Shown here piece by piece: positions 1 through 11,022 of a stretch of DNA of 64,000 nucleotides. Below the pieces are notes generated by a model, which did no database searches, was not told the DNA's origin, and was given only the letters and a program-made list of their open reading frames with translations. Source of the stretch: Paulinella micropora (lineage: Eukaryota; Cercozoa; Imbricatea; Euglyphida; Paulinellidae); assembly GCA_019918135.1 (NCBI GenBank), contig WBZZ01006647.1:31001-95000 (forward strand), given 5' to 3'. Each line of letters starts with the position of its first letter. Positions within the stretch are counted from its first letter, which is position 1. A program made the position numbers and the translations under genes.

Positions 1-210
1 TTCCGTTCGTATTGGTGGGAAGTACCGAAGGGATTAAATACTCACCGGTAATCAATCTGCCGGAATTACTGTTCTCACGAACTATCCGTCAATTGATTAG
101 TAGGTTATCAGTGTTACCGGATTCATCTCCGTGACACGCCTCTGCATCGCAATTCGTTTTCGGTCACTAAGTTCAGACTTAAGTTCATTCGTTCAATACG
201 GCTTTTATCG
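1..210 (+). repeat. 3' end of copia LTR (5' copy)
   Basis: Nearly identical to 15950-16159, with only a few substitutions (for example gtaccgaag against gtacagaag). The match stops at the ttttatcg near 210 and 16159, which I take as the approximate LTR edge. The exact terminal dinucleotide is not certain. Confidence 0.75.
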
Positions 211-366
211 GTTATGCAGCCTTGACTGTCAACCACTCATGAGTAAATCCCAAACCCCTAAACTTCTCAACCTAGCGAGCGTACTCACGCTCAAACCAAG
301 CCAACGACTTTACCAGGAATGGCGGTTCCAATTTCAATCATTCACTTACGGTGATAGAGCGCAGAA

Positions 367-750
367 ATGGGAGACATGGTTGCCTCAACGCTAGAGGAGC
401 CAGATAAAGCAGATGCGAAATTTCCATACGACCCTGTGCGCATGCGTAACGCGGAAGAATGGTTTGACGAGTCCTCGGAGGACGAATCAGAACCGGAACC
501 CCAGAAAGAGAGAGAAAAGCCCAAACAAGGAAAAGATTCATCCTCTCAAAAAGGCAAAGCCTCTCTCCTTCTACTGGCAAAGGAACAGCTGGAAGAAGAA
601 AGCAAAGCCAAAAGAGCCCAAACAAGGAAAAAGAGAGCATCCTCCAAAAGAAAAAAAGCTGACAAACAATACGCACAGCGTATGCAAATATTAGGACTCT
701 ATCTCTCAGTTGCATTTAAAGCACCCGATGTGCATGAGTGTAGAAAATAG
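367..750 (+). pseudogene. gag: copia Gag, N-terminal part
   Basis: Open frame from an ATG at 367. It encodes an acidic then very basic segment (KRKKADK near the end) just downstream of the LTR, the usual place of Gag. The frame closes at 750, while Gag-like sequence resumes in another frame at about 710, so a frameshift interrupts the gene. The product would be the structural protein of the intracellular virus-like particle. Assignment rests on position and on the zinc knuckle further downstream. Confidence 0.6.
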
Positions 751-1993
751 AAATCCTATCGGCATGTTGGTTTTGGTCGAAAAGAAGTATGGCGGCAAAT
801 CACTCCTCGATATGATTCTAAGATGGCAAAAATATATCTTTGCCAGCCCCAAGGGAGACATAGGCTATTGGCTTGATGAGAACCGACTCTCTGAGCTTCA
901 GATTCAAAGAGACTACGGTGGGAAAATCCCTAGAGAATTTTTCACTGCAAACCTCTTGCACAAGCTCTCGTATCACCCAGCATTGGGAGGGCTCGACGCC
1001 CTAATGATCCAATTCGAAAATAAGGGAATCACTTCCCACTCCCAAGTGGAAGATATGCTGAGAAAAATCTGGGTTAAGTATAAATTAAAATAGAACTCTC
1101 AGCGAAAGACCCTTAAGGCAGGCGAAACCCCTGAGAAAACTAAAGAAGAACGTAAGACTTTTGAGAAGTCATTTGTGACTCAACAAACGGACGACGAAGC
1201 ACAACGTTGCTTCAACTGCAATTCCCCCGGGCACTTAGCCAAAGACTGCAGCAAGCCTTGCGTAAAAGGTGAATGCAAGAAAGGCAAGAAACACCCCCGT
1301 AAGGATTGCCCCCGGTTTAAGTCTAAAAGGTTTTCGGGCACTAAACCTTCCAAGAAGTCCCCTAGAACTACTGTCGCAGTAGCTGAGCAAGCCTCAGACG
1401 AACAAGACAATGAACTCACACAAGAAGAAGACAACACAGAACAACAAGACGAGCCTAGCGAAGAAGAGGAGGAAGAGAGTCAGTCTGTGTTTGTTTTACG
1501 TGGAGGAGGACAGGAGACAGAAGAGGAAGATAGGCCTAGAACTAGAAGACAGTCAGCCAGACAGGCTAGCAACAACACAGAACAGAAGCAGTTCACGCAG
1601 ACACAAAACACCAGTCAGCAAAGCACACAGTCACATCACAGACAGTCTCAGCCTAGACAGTCGCAGACAAGGCAGTCACATACTAGCAGTCAGCAAGAAA
1701 GACCGTCACAGACAGGCAGACAGCAGAGCAGACAGTCACAGACAGGGCAGTCACAGACTAGCAGTCAGCAAGAAAGACAGTCTCAGAACAGCAGTCAGCA
1801 GCAGAGCAGTCGACAGAGTAGACAACAACGCACAGACAGCAAACGACAGACAACAACGACACAGGACAAGCTGCTCACGACTCACTCACGAAAGGACAAA
1901 CAGGAGACAGGAGAACAGAGAGTTCGAAGCAAGAGAGAGAAAGACGAAACAGAGTCTATCACTACACGCACAACCTCTCCTCAAAGTACCTAG
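710..1993 (+). pseudogene. gag: copia Gag, middle and zinc-knuckle part
   Basis: One frame runs from about 710 to 1993, with a single in-frame TAG at 1091-1093. The part before the stop has the helical character of a Gag capsid domain (RLSELQIQRDYGGK, LLHKLSYHP). After the stop comes a CCHC zinc knuckle, CFNCNSPGHLAKDC, which in this family binds the element RNA. A long Gln/Ser/Thr/Arg-rich tail with imperfect SQTRQSQ-type repeats follows (about 1550-1850) and is unusually long for a copia Gag. It could be a simple repeat expansion. Confidence 0.75.
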
Positions 1994-2000
1994 TCTCTAA

Positions 2001-2467
2001 CGGAACGTACAGGTCGTTGCGAACCACCACCACATCCCATCTATTCCAAGCTACAGCCTGGCTATAATCTATCTAGCAAACAGAAACAGTTAGTCAGAAA
2101 GGAGACCAATGTTAGAGGTAACCTACGATGTCAAGGGAGAAATACACGCGGTGAACAGTGCGGGATTACTCGCGACCATAAATTTTTCGGATCACCCAAA
2201 ATGATGTGGAAACGGTTCGAATTCTCGAAATTCTGTGGCTATCACGCACACCAAGACCCTTTCTTCCCTTTCATAGACCTTGATAGACCGGAGAAGCAAG
2301 ACCTGCAAAATGCGGGAACTACCCAGACCAGAAAGGCTTAGAACAGACAGCAGAACTGTACCTACAAAAGTATGGAAACGTACAAGGGTATACAATGCTG
2401 AATCAAGCATGGGTCTATTACCCGCCGGAACAGTTGCACGAGTTTCAAAATCGCGCCGTCAGCAGAA
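2001..2467 (+). other. Gag-Pol linker region, no intact frame
   Basis: Short overlapping open frames only. By position this is the C-terminal Gag or early Pol of the same element, but I cannot identify a domain. Confidence 0.4.
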
Positions 2468-3847
2468 TTGAATGCGATTACGCTACAGTGCGCGCAAAAA
2501 ATCGGTTTGGTCCCCACCTCAGATCAGAAAAGTCAGAACCGACAGAACAGACAGAGAGACGAGTGCGAAGACAGACACGATGACAGACCAATACCAGAAA
2601 GTAACATCCCAGTATGTCCTATTCCTGAAAGGTCTTGTACTACCTCTGTCACCACAGCACAATCATCCGCTTACGTTCAACAACTCACTCCAGGTGGTCA
2701 CTATCTCACTAGCACTGCATTCAGACAGGCAGGTCTAGTAGTAGTTGACGACCAAGCACGCCCCAATCCACACATTTCACCCATCAATTTTCACACCTTA
2801 CAGCACTTAATAGCAGAAGTAATGACACAAGGATGTGAATGGACAGAAAATAAGGAGGCAGTGTGGATGGCAGATGAGCAAAAAGACGACTTTCTCACAG
2901 ATATTATGAATGCGGTAGAGGGAGTGTATGCAAAGCACAGAGTCGTACGCACTAGCCCCTACAGTGTAGAAAGGGACCCTATACTTACGCATTCCACCCC
3001 ACAAGAGAGAGCACGTTTGCCTGGTGTATCCAGCTCACTACAACCAAATGTTCCCACAGAACGCATTCTTTTCACTACCCCACCACTCAGCAATCAGACA
3101 GCTAGGGTAGAACAAAAGAAGGAAGTAGACAAAGGTGCACCACAAGAAGAAGAAGACGAAGAAGAACTGATGCATGACGACAGTGACTGGGAGAAGAACT
3201 CAGACGAGATAAGACTGTTGAGAGCATTAGAAATGTCATCACCAGAAGAAGAAATAGAGCATGTAGAAGAAGACGAAGAAGAACTGATGCATGACGACAG
3301 TGACTGGGAGAAGAACTCAGACGAGATAAGACTGTTGAGAGCATTAGAAATGTCATCACCAGAAGAAGAAATAGAGCATGTAGAAGAAGACGAAGATGAA
3401 GAGAATGAACAAGAAGAAGAAGACGATAGTGAGAGTGGAGATGATTCAGTTACAGAGGGACGCAAAGCAAAGAAAGGAGAGAAAGAAACAACATCAGACA
3501 AAGCCATGGTGTTATTTAGTGAAAGAGAGAAGCCCAGACCCAATCACACCTACCAAGACAGTGGTGCGTCCCAATACATTTGTCGTGATGAATCTGTTAT
3601 GACAAATATGACTCATGTTAAACCAGTGAAGTTTAAGACAGGCAATGCAGAGAGAGAGCTCAAAAAGGCAGGCATGATGCAAATGGCTAGAGTAGATGGA
3701 CACGCAAAACCTCACGTTATAGCCAAAGCAGCTTATTTTGACCCCTCAATGCCCATCAACATCGCCCCCACCGGTCCCATGGATCATTATCACCACCGTG
3801 CTATCCTCCATCAGAGATGTTCATTCTCAAAAAGCCCCTTAAGATAG
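2468..3847 (+). pseudogene. pol: copia Pol: acidic linker and aspartic protease
   Basis: A long frame without a convincing ATG, as expected inside Pol. The C-terminal part has the protease active-site motif YQDSGASQYIC (about 3560-3590), followed by a typical copia protease stretch and an APTGPMDHYHHRA segment. The same order appears in the second copia relic near 58021-58270. Upstream lies an acidic linker with an exact 117-nt duplication. The frame ends at 3847, before the integrase frame, so it is interrupted. Confidence 0.8.
3152..3385 (+). repeat. Two exact 117-nt tandem units in Pol
   Basis: The 39-residue unit (starting EEDEEELMHDDSDWEKN) occurs twice in a row, about 3152-3268 and 3269-3385, with identical nucleotides where compared. 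The period is a multiple of three, so the frame is preserved. Identity suggests a recent duplication. Confidence 0.9.
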
Positions 3848-3983
3848 AGACTAGCGACATACTTGTCAGGGGGAGACTCTCAAAGTCTTTGCTATACAGA
3901 TGGGACACTAAAAACGATAAACCGCTGCGCATCAATCAGCGTTTTGTCCCATTCGGTGTGCCCAAGACGGAAAGCATGTTGGG

Positions 3984-5045
3984 GTGAATGGGGAGGGAAG
4001 CCCCAAAAACAGAAAAAATAGAGATAGTGATAGGAGCACTTCAAATCACAGCACAGCCACAGATAGCAAAGATAGCAATAAGGATAGACGTAGCGAAGCA
4101 GTATTGTACGTCAAGTATCCCAGCAAGACAGGCAAACGTAGACCAATAGATATAGACATCTTACATCATAGTACAGGACATTTTGGTTATCCAAAAGCTG
4201 CTGCATTTGCAGAAGCGGCCGGATATAGGATAATCAGTCCCAAAGGGACACTCGACAGCGCAAAGGAAGAGTGCGCACTATGCGAGCCGTGTATGATTAG
4301 CAAATCGAAAGTTCTACCTCGATTCGCAGTCAATCACATTCGTAGAGCTTCCAAGACAGCATGGCGCACTATATCTAGAACAGGAAAGAGGTATAAATTC
4401 TCGGTAACCGACGATTTTTCCGGATACACTCTTGATTTTAATCTCGCGCATAAGAATGAGTTCATAGCTTGTCTGAGAAAGGCCATCCATTTCTTTGAAA
4501 CACAGACAGGCAATAGGACTAAGGAAATCCGTTGTGACCAGGAATTCACGGCACCCAATGAGGTAAAACGAGAATACCCGGGCATAATATGGAAAGATGC
4601 AGCTACTGGCGATAAAGATTGTAATCCCATATCTGAAAGGATGAACCAGACAACCGGAGGACCCGCCCGAGCAATGCGTATACACGCAGGGTTTCCACCC
4701 AATTTTTGGGACGAAATGGAACATACGGCTTCCACTTTGTGGAACATTCTTCCGGCGACCACTGGTCCTAGAAAGGGTATGTCCCCTTATGAACAGTTGT
4801 TCGGTAGAAAGCCCCCAATACACCAACTCAAGCCTACAGGTAGCAGAGGAGTTATGCACGTAGGTAAGAAAGACGGTAAGGGAGCTATGCCCGGCAAAGT
4901 TGTTACTCTAGTAGGGTACGACATACAAAGGGAGCTGTATCGAGTATGGGACGGTAAAAGAGTGATTCCAGGATTTAGAAATGCGCGTTTCAATCCGCAC
5001 AAAGTAGGCCCACTGACAGGCAATACAGCGGAGATAGCATGGTAA
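3984..5045 (+). pseudogene. pol: copia integrase with GAG-pre-integrase domain
   Basis: The N-terminal HHCC-type zinc region is visible (HHSTGHFGYPKAA then CALCEPCMISKSK). The catalytic core follows: first Asp in VTDDFSGYTLDF, second Asp in CDQEFTAP, and Glu in ISERMNQT. A conserved tail FPPNFWDEMEHTASTLWN and MSPYEQLFGRKPP closes the domain. This is the D,D-35-E strand-transfer enzyme of a copia element. The frame is open for about 350 residues but is separated from protease and RT by frame changes. Confidence 0.9.
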
Positions 5046-5136
5046 GCCACCCCCGAAAGGATTAACATTTGAACAGAGCGATAGCGTATCGACTGCAAAC
5101 ATAATCCACGGAAAAAGGACGAGAACACAGACAGAC

Positions 5137-6174
5137 TTGTCAAAAACATCCACTCGTGACGTGAAACTAATGAATGAATACTTGACCGACATGGATGACT
5201 GCATTTCTCAAGAAGCAGCAAGCGAATGGTTGTTTTACATACACTTACCTACTGACCTAGTAGAAGAAGGAATGACGCTAAAGGACTTGCAAAAAGGCAT
5301 TGATGAACTGAAAGCCCTAAGGGAGTTTAAAGCTTACGAATGGGTGATAGCCGACGTTGTCAAACGAGCCGGCGTGAAGCCTGTGGGTTTACTATGGGTT
5401 CATAAAGTAAAGACAGACGATAAGGGAATAAAATTCGTAAAGTCTCGACTATCTCTAAGTGGAGATAAGCTAGAACCCGGAATAAGCTATAACCCCGAAC
5501 AGCTCTATGTCCCGTGTGCGAATCATAGGTCAGTGTTGTTGCTTTTCAAACTAGCGGTAAGTTTAGGAAACAAAGTCTATGCCGTTGACTTCAAAAACGC
5601 ACACCTCAATGCATTGATGAAGGACCCGGTATATGCTAGAGCCCCTCCGGGAGTTACAGAAAAGAGCAAGGAAGGCACGTTTCTCAAGATCACCAAAGCT
5701 CTGTATGGAGCCCCCCAGGCAGGCAAGAGATGGTACGATCTTTTCGCTGAACTTGTAAGAGAACTAGGATTTGAGCCCTTGAAAGCCGACCCGTGCATGT
5801 TCATACAAAAGGGAGTACACGTGAGCAAGGCCATCATTGGCGTGTTCCACGTTGACGATCTTATCTTCGTAGCCCCCGATGAACGAGCTTACTCCAAATT
5901 TTGCGATAGCTTGGAGAAGCGATTCCCAATGAAACGTCTAGGACTAGCCAGGGTCAAAGACATGGAGATAGAACAGCGAAAGGGAGAGATAATAGTACAT
6001 CAGAGAACTTACGCCAGAAAGGTTATTAAGTTCTTCGGGTACGCAGATAGCAAGCCAAGCGCTACCCCAGGTACCAAAGTCGACCCCGTGCCTATGCACG
6101 CCTCAGCAAGACTTAGGCAGTTCTCTATTCCCCAGATAGTTGGAAGTTTGCTTTTTTCTAGCCAAGATGACTAG
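5137..6174 (+). pseudogene. pol: copia reverse transcriptase
   Basis: Diagnostic RVT_2 motifs are present: VGLLWVHKVK, SRLSLSGDK, YAVDFKNAHLNA (first catalytic Asp), LYGAPQAGKRWYDL, and FHVDDLIFVA as the YVDD-box variant. The frame closes at 6174 after QIVGSLLF. Homologous sequence (TRPDIDEAVNAAS) goes on in another frame, so a frameshift separates RT from its connection domain. Confidence 0.9.
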
Positions 6175-6795
6175 ACCGGATATCGACGAAGCTGTAAACG
6201 CCGCAAGCGTATTACAAACCGTTGACGCAGGAGTAGCATATGCACGCCTAGGCAAGTGTATCCGATACCTGAAAAACTTACGGGCTTGCGATTCAAATCG
6301 GGCACAAGATCCGGATTGCTTGAACAAATTTCCGTATATCCGGATGCGGCGCATAAGGCATGCATTAAAACGGGAAAATCAAGAACCGGTTACGTTATCT
6401 TAGTCGGCGGAAGCCCCGTTGCTTGGCTATCCAAGAGGCAAACCAAAGTTGCGTTGTCGTCGAATGACGCGGAAATCATTGCGGCTAATGAAGCTCTTCG
6501 GGAGATGATGGCGGTTAAAAATATTTTGACTGAAATCGGCTTAGCGCAAAACAATCCCGTTGATGTCTTTGAGGACAATTTCCAAACGATTCTCGCAGCG
6601 CAACGAGGACTCTCAGGACCGCGGACAAAACATCTACTCGTGGAAGAACATTACTTGAACGAACTTGAGAGCAGCGGAATTGTCAAGTTCCGGAAAGTAG
6701 ATACCCGTGAACAAATCGCGGATGTATTAACTAAGTACCTTCCAAAAGATCAAATGGATTACTTGCTGGATAAGTTTACGATAAGGATGGAATAA
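6140..6795 (+). pseudogene. pol: copia RT connection and RNase H
   Basis: Two overlapping frames carry the end of Pol. At 6140-6300 is the connection segment (TRPDIDEAVNAAS, LGKCIRYLKNLRA). At 6256-6795 is RNase H with YPDAAHKACIKTGKSRTGYV, AWLSKRQTKVALSSNDAE and LVEEHYLNELESSGI, ending TAA at 6793-6795. At least two frameshifts are needed to read through. RNase H would remove the RNA strand during reverse transcription. Confidence 0.85.
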
Positions 6796-7457
6796 AAGCG
6801 GTAACAGCGGTATTCATTATATCGGTTTGCGAACTTAATCATTTGTCACGGAACGGGATTAGCGAAATCTCCCGCTCACGCACACATCTCACACATGTTA
6901 TAGTGCAGTGTATGTCAAGCACTTAAATGTATGAATGTATAAATGATAGTGATGTAAGTAGCGGATAGGTCTTAGCCACTACATGAGCAGTTTGATAGAT
7001 GGTCCTGAGCGCGTCTGCCGCGCACGACAGGTCAGGTTCAGCGAGAGCCGACGCGTTTCCATAAAAGGTTAAGTCCACGGTCACAACTATCACATTTGAC
7101 TAAACCTTTACATTATTCAGGCGGCTCTACCCGAAATTCATAATTCTGACAGTGAATTGCTTCCAGAAAAACGACATCAGGTATCGAAACTTATATCTAA
7201 TCATCATTTTCCGTACAACATTTTCTCTGGAAATCACTGACAAATTTTGAAGTCACAATTGTGCACGAACTTCACCAAATCATTACTATGCTAAGGTTAG
7301 TTGCATAATAAGTTGGATAATACTAATTTGCAATCAAATCTCAATTTCTGTGTAATTTTGCGTTTCATGAAAGTTGCTTACATATCGTTATAAGACATAT
7401 TCTATTTGTGTATCATTATGCGAAAATTATGAAGTTCATGCAAGTCGCTATGTCATG
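6796..7457 (+). repeat. copia 3' non-coding region and LTR start, truncated
   Basis: AT-rich, no gene. A TGTTATAGTG near 6896 could be the start of the 3' LTR. The 210-bp LTR end known from 1-210 does not occur before the abrupt switch to GC-rich coding sequence at about 7457, so the LTR is incomplete here. Its missing right part may be the 14893-16159 segment. Confidence 0.5.
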
Positions 7458-8324
7458 CGTAAAGCAGAACTCCTCCAGCGTGGGGCAGGACGAAAAGAGA
7501 ATCGCCCCGCTTACTTATTCGCCCGCTCTGGGCCGCTGTACCCGCGAGCAGTCTGTCTGCGACCAGCTCAGCACTTGCAAGCCCTTGGGCAAGACGGCAA
7601 AGAGGTCGTCTCCCTTGGCCACGGCTAGGCACAAGCCCTGCAAGCGCAACCGAGTGATCACACGGTCCGTAGCGTTGTGCTCCTGCAGGGGAAAGTACGT
7701 AAGGTCCTGTTGCTTCAGTGTGACGACGTCGCAGTCCGCGGCTTGCCTAGCCAGGGGCACCACCAGCTCGGTGGCTCCGGCCGGCTCCGACGCTGACTTG
7801 ACGTCGGGGCCGGGCGCAAAGCGCTGGACGACAGCCTCCAGGGCGTCCCAGTAAGCCTGCGCGGCCGCCTGCTCCATCTTGCATGGCCCAGCCCAGCGCT
7901 CCCTCACTTCTGCTAGCGTGGGCACGGCCAGGGGGGAGAAGACGAGCTGCCGCTCCTTCTCTAGCCCCCGCACGGCCAGCTCCCACGCGCGCCTGTTGTC
8001 GGTCGCTGGGCGCAGAAGGCCGTTGCGGTCGCAGACTGTCTGCACCCAGTGGCTTAGGTTCGACAGTACCTCTGCCAGGCGGTCGCGGCCCGCCGGATCG
8101 TTGGAGACAGGCGTTCCGTCCAGCCAGTTGTACCAGTGCAGGCACGCCAAGAGCAGGGCCCGCCGCCGGCTGGCCTCCCGCTCCTCCGCGAGCCAGTCGG
8201 GGCACACACAACAGGCCGCCAGGCATTCGCACCCGCCGAGGTACGCCAGCCAGGGGTAGGGCGGCGGCGGCCCGGTGGTCCGCCCGGCTGCGTGGCCGGG
8301 GGTCGGCCCTCGCCAACTCGCCAT
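7458..8324 (-). pseudogene. LRR protein paralogue, truncated and with an early stop
   Basis: Minus frame from MAS (ATG at 8324). It is clearly paralogous to the protein at 8622-10763: both share AACCVCP-WLAEER, VWELA/AWELA, LVFSPL, QRFAPGP and LQVLSWSQTDCSR. The open frame ends at a TAA (7515-7517). In the same frame the remnant CPTLEEFCFT still matches CPALEEFYFT of the paralogue until about 7458, where AT-rich LTR-like DNA begins. The gene therefore has both a nonsense codon and a physical truncation that removed its leucine-rich half. Function unknown. Confidence 0.8.
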
Positions 8325-8340
8325 CCACTGCGCTTTGTCC

Positions 8341-8621
8341 AACTACCTGGCTCGGCAGAGAGCTCGGCCGGCGCCCGCTGGGCCCGGGTGGGGAGGGGGG
8401 GGGTGAGGGAAGAAAGGAACAGCTCCGGCAGGGGAGGGCCAGGGGGAGAAGGCAGCAGGGCAGGGCCGCGCCCCCCCCCGGGGCGGCCACACTGATAGCA
8501 GATCTTCCCTGACCTCGCGCGTGGCCCCCGACGAAGAGAGCCAATCCCCCCGTCGTCGCCCTAGCCAACAGCGGCTTTTTCTTGGCATACTGGGTTAACC
8601 CGACCCGCCACCCTCCCCCGC
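8341..8621. other. G/C-run spacer between LRR paralogues
   Basis: No gene. It contains runs such as gggtggggaggggggggg and cgcccccccccgggg. It lies upstream of the truncated paralogue and downstream of the intact one. Spacers of this kind recur throughout both GC-rich blocks. Confidence 0.6.
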
Positions 8622-10763
8622 CTAGCTCCGCGGAAGCAGCAGCAGGGGGCACTCCTCCACGACGGGCGGCTGGCAAGCTGCTGCTGCTAGCCCGTCCAGT
8701 TGCTCCAGCAGAGGGCACTGCCTCAAGGTTAGCTCCACTTTCAGCGGCTGTCCCGCCCGTCCCGGAGGAAATCCTAGGCGCCTGAGCAAAGCGCACTTGG
8801 ATACCGTGAGTTTCAGCTCGTCGGGGCCGGGGGGCAGAACCAGTTCCGTGAGGCCAGCGCACTCGCGGAGGGTGAGGGTGAGCTTGCCACAGGCCAGCCT
8901 GTCTGGCCAGCCTAGGTCCCGCAGCTGGGGGCAAGCCTGGAACGTCAGGGTGGCCCCCTGGCAGGCTGTCAAGGCTGGCAGCCGGAAGCTCCCCAGCTCT
9001 GCACAGCGCTTGATCTCCACACGCAGGGCGTGGCTCAGGGTTGACAGCTGCCGTAGCTGTACTTCGCGTAGATTCCGACAGTCGGCAAGTGTTAAGAGTA
9101 CGGTGCCCGCCGTGCGCAGCTCTGGCAGCGCCAGCCGGACTAGCGGACAGGCTGTCAGCTCGAACTCCAGGGTGCCCTGTATGGTCTCGAGCTTGTCTAG
9201 GCCCAGCTGGTAGTCGCCTGTGCGCTCCGGCCCGCCGCGCGCGGACAGCTCCGGTCCGCCGCGCCCGGCCAGCACGAGCGTGAGGTTGCGGCCCACGGAA
9301 AGCAGTTCCGGCAGCCTAGGGGCCGCAGGGCAGGCGCAGCCCGAGCCACGCCAGACCAGGCTGTGGCCTACCGTTCGTAGCTTCGGCAGCTCGAGCGCTG
9401 GTGGCGAGGGGAAGCCTTCCAGCTGTAGGACTAGGTCTTGTCCACAGCTCTGCAGTGCTGGCAGTCCGAAGCAGGGCTGCGTGGCCAGCTCCCCCGTCCC
9501 GGACACGTGCACTTGCAGACTAAGTGAGCCCAGCACCATGCGACAGTCCGGCCACCACGCTCCGAGGAAGCCCGGGGACAGTCCCGTGAGGGTGCACTGC
9601 ATGTCTCCGGTGACCCGGCGCAGCCCCCGCCAGCTGAAGTCTGCCAGTTGCCCGCACCGTTCGACCGTCAGCTGGACGTTGGCCACCGGCCCCGCGCTGT
9701 GCAAGGCCAGGTGTTGCAGGGAGCAGGACACGGCTGTCAGGTAAAAGTCTCCGCCGCCCGGCCTCAGCGTCAGTGCTGGCCCGGGCAAGCCTTGCAGCAC
9801 TAACGACACGGGCTGTGGCCCGGTGGCGCCAGTGGCGGTGTCAATGACCCGAAGATTAGCGCACTGCCTGAAGTAAAAGATCGGCGTCACGGGCTCGGTT
9901 GCCGGCGCGGGCGGCTGCTGGGTAAAGTAGAACTCCTCCAGCGCGGGGCAGTCCTTGAAACGTAGCATGCCGTCTGTTTCGCCTGGCCCGGACCGCTCGG
10001 CCCGCGAGCAGTCAGTCTGCGACCAGCTCAGCACTTGCAAGCCGGCGGGCAAGACGACCGGGAGGATGGCTCCCTGGGGCCAAACTAGGCCAAAACCCTG
10101 CAAGTGCAACCGAGTCAGGACGCGGCCCGTAGTGCGGTGCACCGGCAGGGGAAAGTGCTCGGGGCCGGGCAGCGCCAGTGTCCGGGCCCCGGCGCCCGCG
10201 GTCGGCTCCGCCAAGGACACCACCAGCTCGGTGGAGCCGGTCCGCCCCCCCGGGGCGGCGGGGCCGGGCGCGAAGCGCTGGATGGTTGCGTCCAGAGCCT
10301 CCCAGTAACGCTGGACGCCGGCCTGCTCGTCGCCCCCACCTAGCTGCTCCAGCTCCGGTGGGCTGGGCACTGGCAGGGGGGAGAAAACGAGGCGGCCCTC
10401 CCCGCGCAGCCGGCGCGCGGCTAGCTCCCACACGCGCTGGTTGTCGGTCGCTGGTGGCCTCAGGCCGGTGCGGCTGCCAACTTCAGTGACCCAGTAGCTT
10501 AGGTCCGACAGGACGGCCCGCAGGGGGTCGTGCCCGTCCGAGGCGGACGGCCCGTGCAGCCAGTGGTACCAGTGCAGGCACGTCAAGAGCGGGGCGCGTA
10601 GCTGGCTGGCCGCTCGCTCCTCCGCGAGCCAGCCGGGGCACACACAGCAAGCCGCCGGGCGCTCGCGTTCGCTGAGGTAGGCGAGCAACGGGTACGGCGG
10701 TGGTAGCGAACGCGGGGCCTGCCCGGCCGCCCGGCCGGGGGGCGGCTCTCGTGAGCTCGCCAT
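8622..10763 (-). CDS. Large leucine-rich repeat-like protein
   Basis: ATG at 10763 gives about 713 residues. This start matches that of the paralogue at 8324; the frame is open further upstream but is Pro-rich and G-run derived. Residues 1-270 form a conserved non-repeat domain with a Cys pair (AACCVCPGWLAEER). The rest is built of irregular repeats of about 24-28 residues with a C-x-x-L pattern (KDCPALEEFYF, RQCANLRVID, TACPLVRLAL, KRCAELGSFRL), typical of an LRR solenoid used for protein binding. No signal peptide or membrane segment is obvious, so it is probably intracellular. I cannot name a family. Confidence 0.75.
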   Translation of the reverse strand: MASSREPPPGRAAGQAPRSLPPPYPLLAYLSERERPAACCVCPGWLAEERAASQLRAPLLTCLHWYHWLHGPSASDGHDPLRAVLSDLSYWVTEVGSRTGLRPPATDNQRVWELAARRLRGEGRLVFSPLPVPSPPELEQLGGGDEQAGVQRYWEALDATIQRFAPGPAAPGGRTGSTELVVSLAEPTAGAGARTLALPGPEHFPLPVHRTTGRVLTRLHLQGFGLVWPQGAILPVVLPAGLQVLSWSQTDCSRAERSGPGETDGMLRFKDCPALEEFYFTQQPPAPATEPVTPIFYFRQCANLRVIDTATGATGPQPVSLVLQGLPGPALTLRPGGGDFYLTAVSCSLQHLALHSAGPVANVQLTVERCGQLADFSWRGLRRVTGDMQCTLTGLSPGFLGAWWPDCRMVLGSLSLQVHVSGTGELATQPCFGLPALQSCGQDLVLQLEGFPSPPALELPKLRTVGHSLVWRGSGCACPAAPRLPELLSVGRNLTLVLAGRGGPELSARGGPERTGDYQLGLDKLETIQGTLEFELTACPLVRLALPELRTAGTVLLTLADCRNLREVQLRQLSTLSHALRVEIKRCAELGSFRLPALTACQGATLTFQACPQLRDLGWPDRLACGKLTLTLRECAGLTELVLPPGPDELKLTVSKCALLRRLGFPPGRAGQPLKVELTLRQCPLLEQLDGLAAAACQPPVVEECPLLLLPRS

Positions 10764-11022
10764 CCACTGTGCTTTGGTCAGATGTGTGGGAGCAGGGAAG
10801 AGAGCTCGGCTGGGGCCCGGGTAGGGCAGAGCGGGGGGGGAGGGGGGGAAGGACAGGGGACCGGGGGGGGGGGGGGGGGGGGGAAAGAGGGACCTCCCAG
10901 GGCAGGGTCTCCTCCCCAGCTCCGGCGTCGGTGGTGTTGAGGGGGGAGGACCTCCGGGTGCTGTGGTCAGAGCTTGGCAGGGGCGGAGACGTGTGCGCTC
11001 CTCGTCCCGCCTTTTTTTAATC
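10764..11022. other. Intergenic spacer with long G runs
   Basis: Lies upstream of the LRR gene and just downstream of the BspA-like gene (both minus). It contains an uninterrupted run of about 20 G near 10862-10885 and several shorter ones. No open gene. A promoter is expected here but I cannot point to a clear TATA box. Confidence 0.6.

Larger units (their letters stand above)
1..7457 (+). mobile_element. Ty1/copia LTR retrotransposon, degenerate
   Basis: The order Gag zinc knuckle, aspartic protease, integrase, reverse transcriptase, RNase H is diagnostic of Ty1/copia (Pseudoviridae-type) elements. The window opens inside the 5' LTR: bases 1-210 recur at 15950-16159. Coding parts lie in different frames and carry stops and frameshifts, so the copy is dead. 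The expected complete 3' LTR is not present behind the RNase H. AT-rich sequence starting near 6896 is cut at about 7457, where GC-rich LRR-coding DNA begins. Confidence 0.9.

Noticed and set aside
7747-8934. 395-residue minus-strand ORF rich in Arg/Pro/Gly/Ala
   Set aside because: It overlaps the LRR pseudogene in another frame and crosses G/C runs; composition is that of a GC-rich shadow frame.
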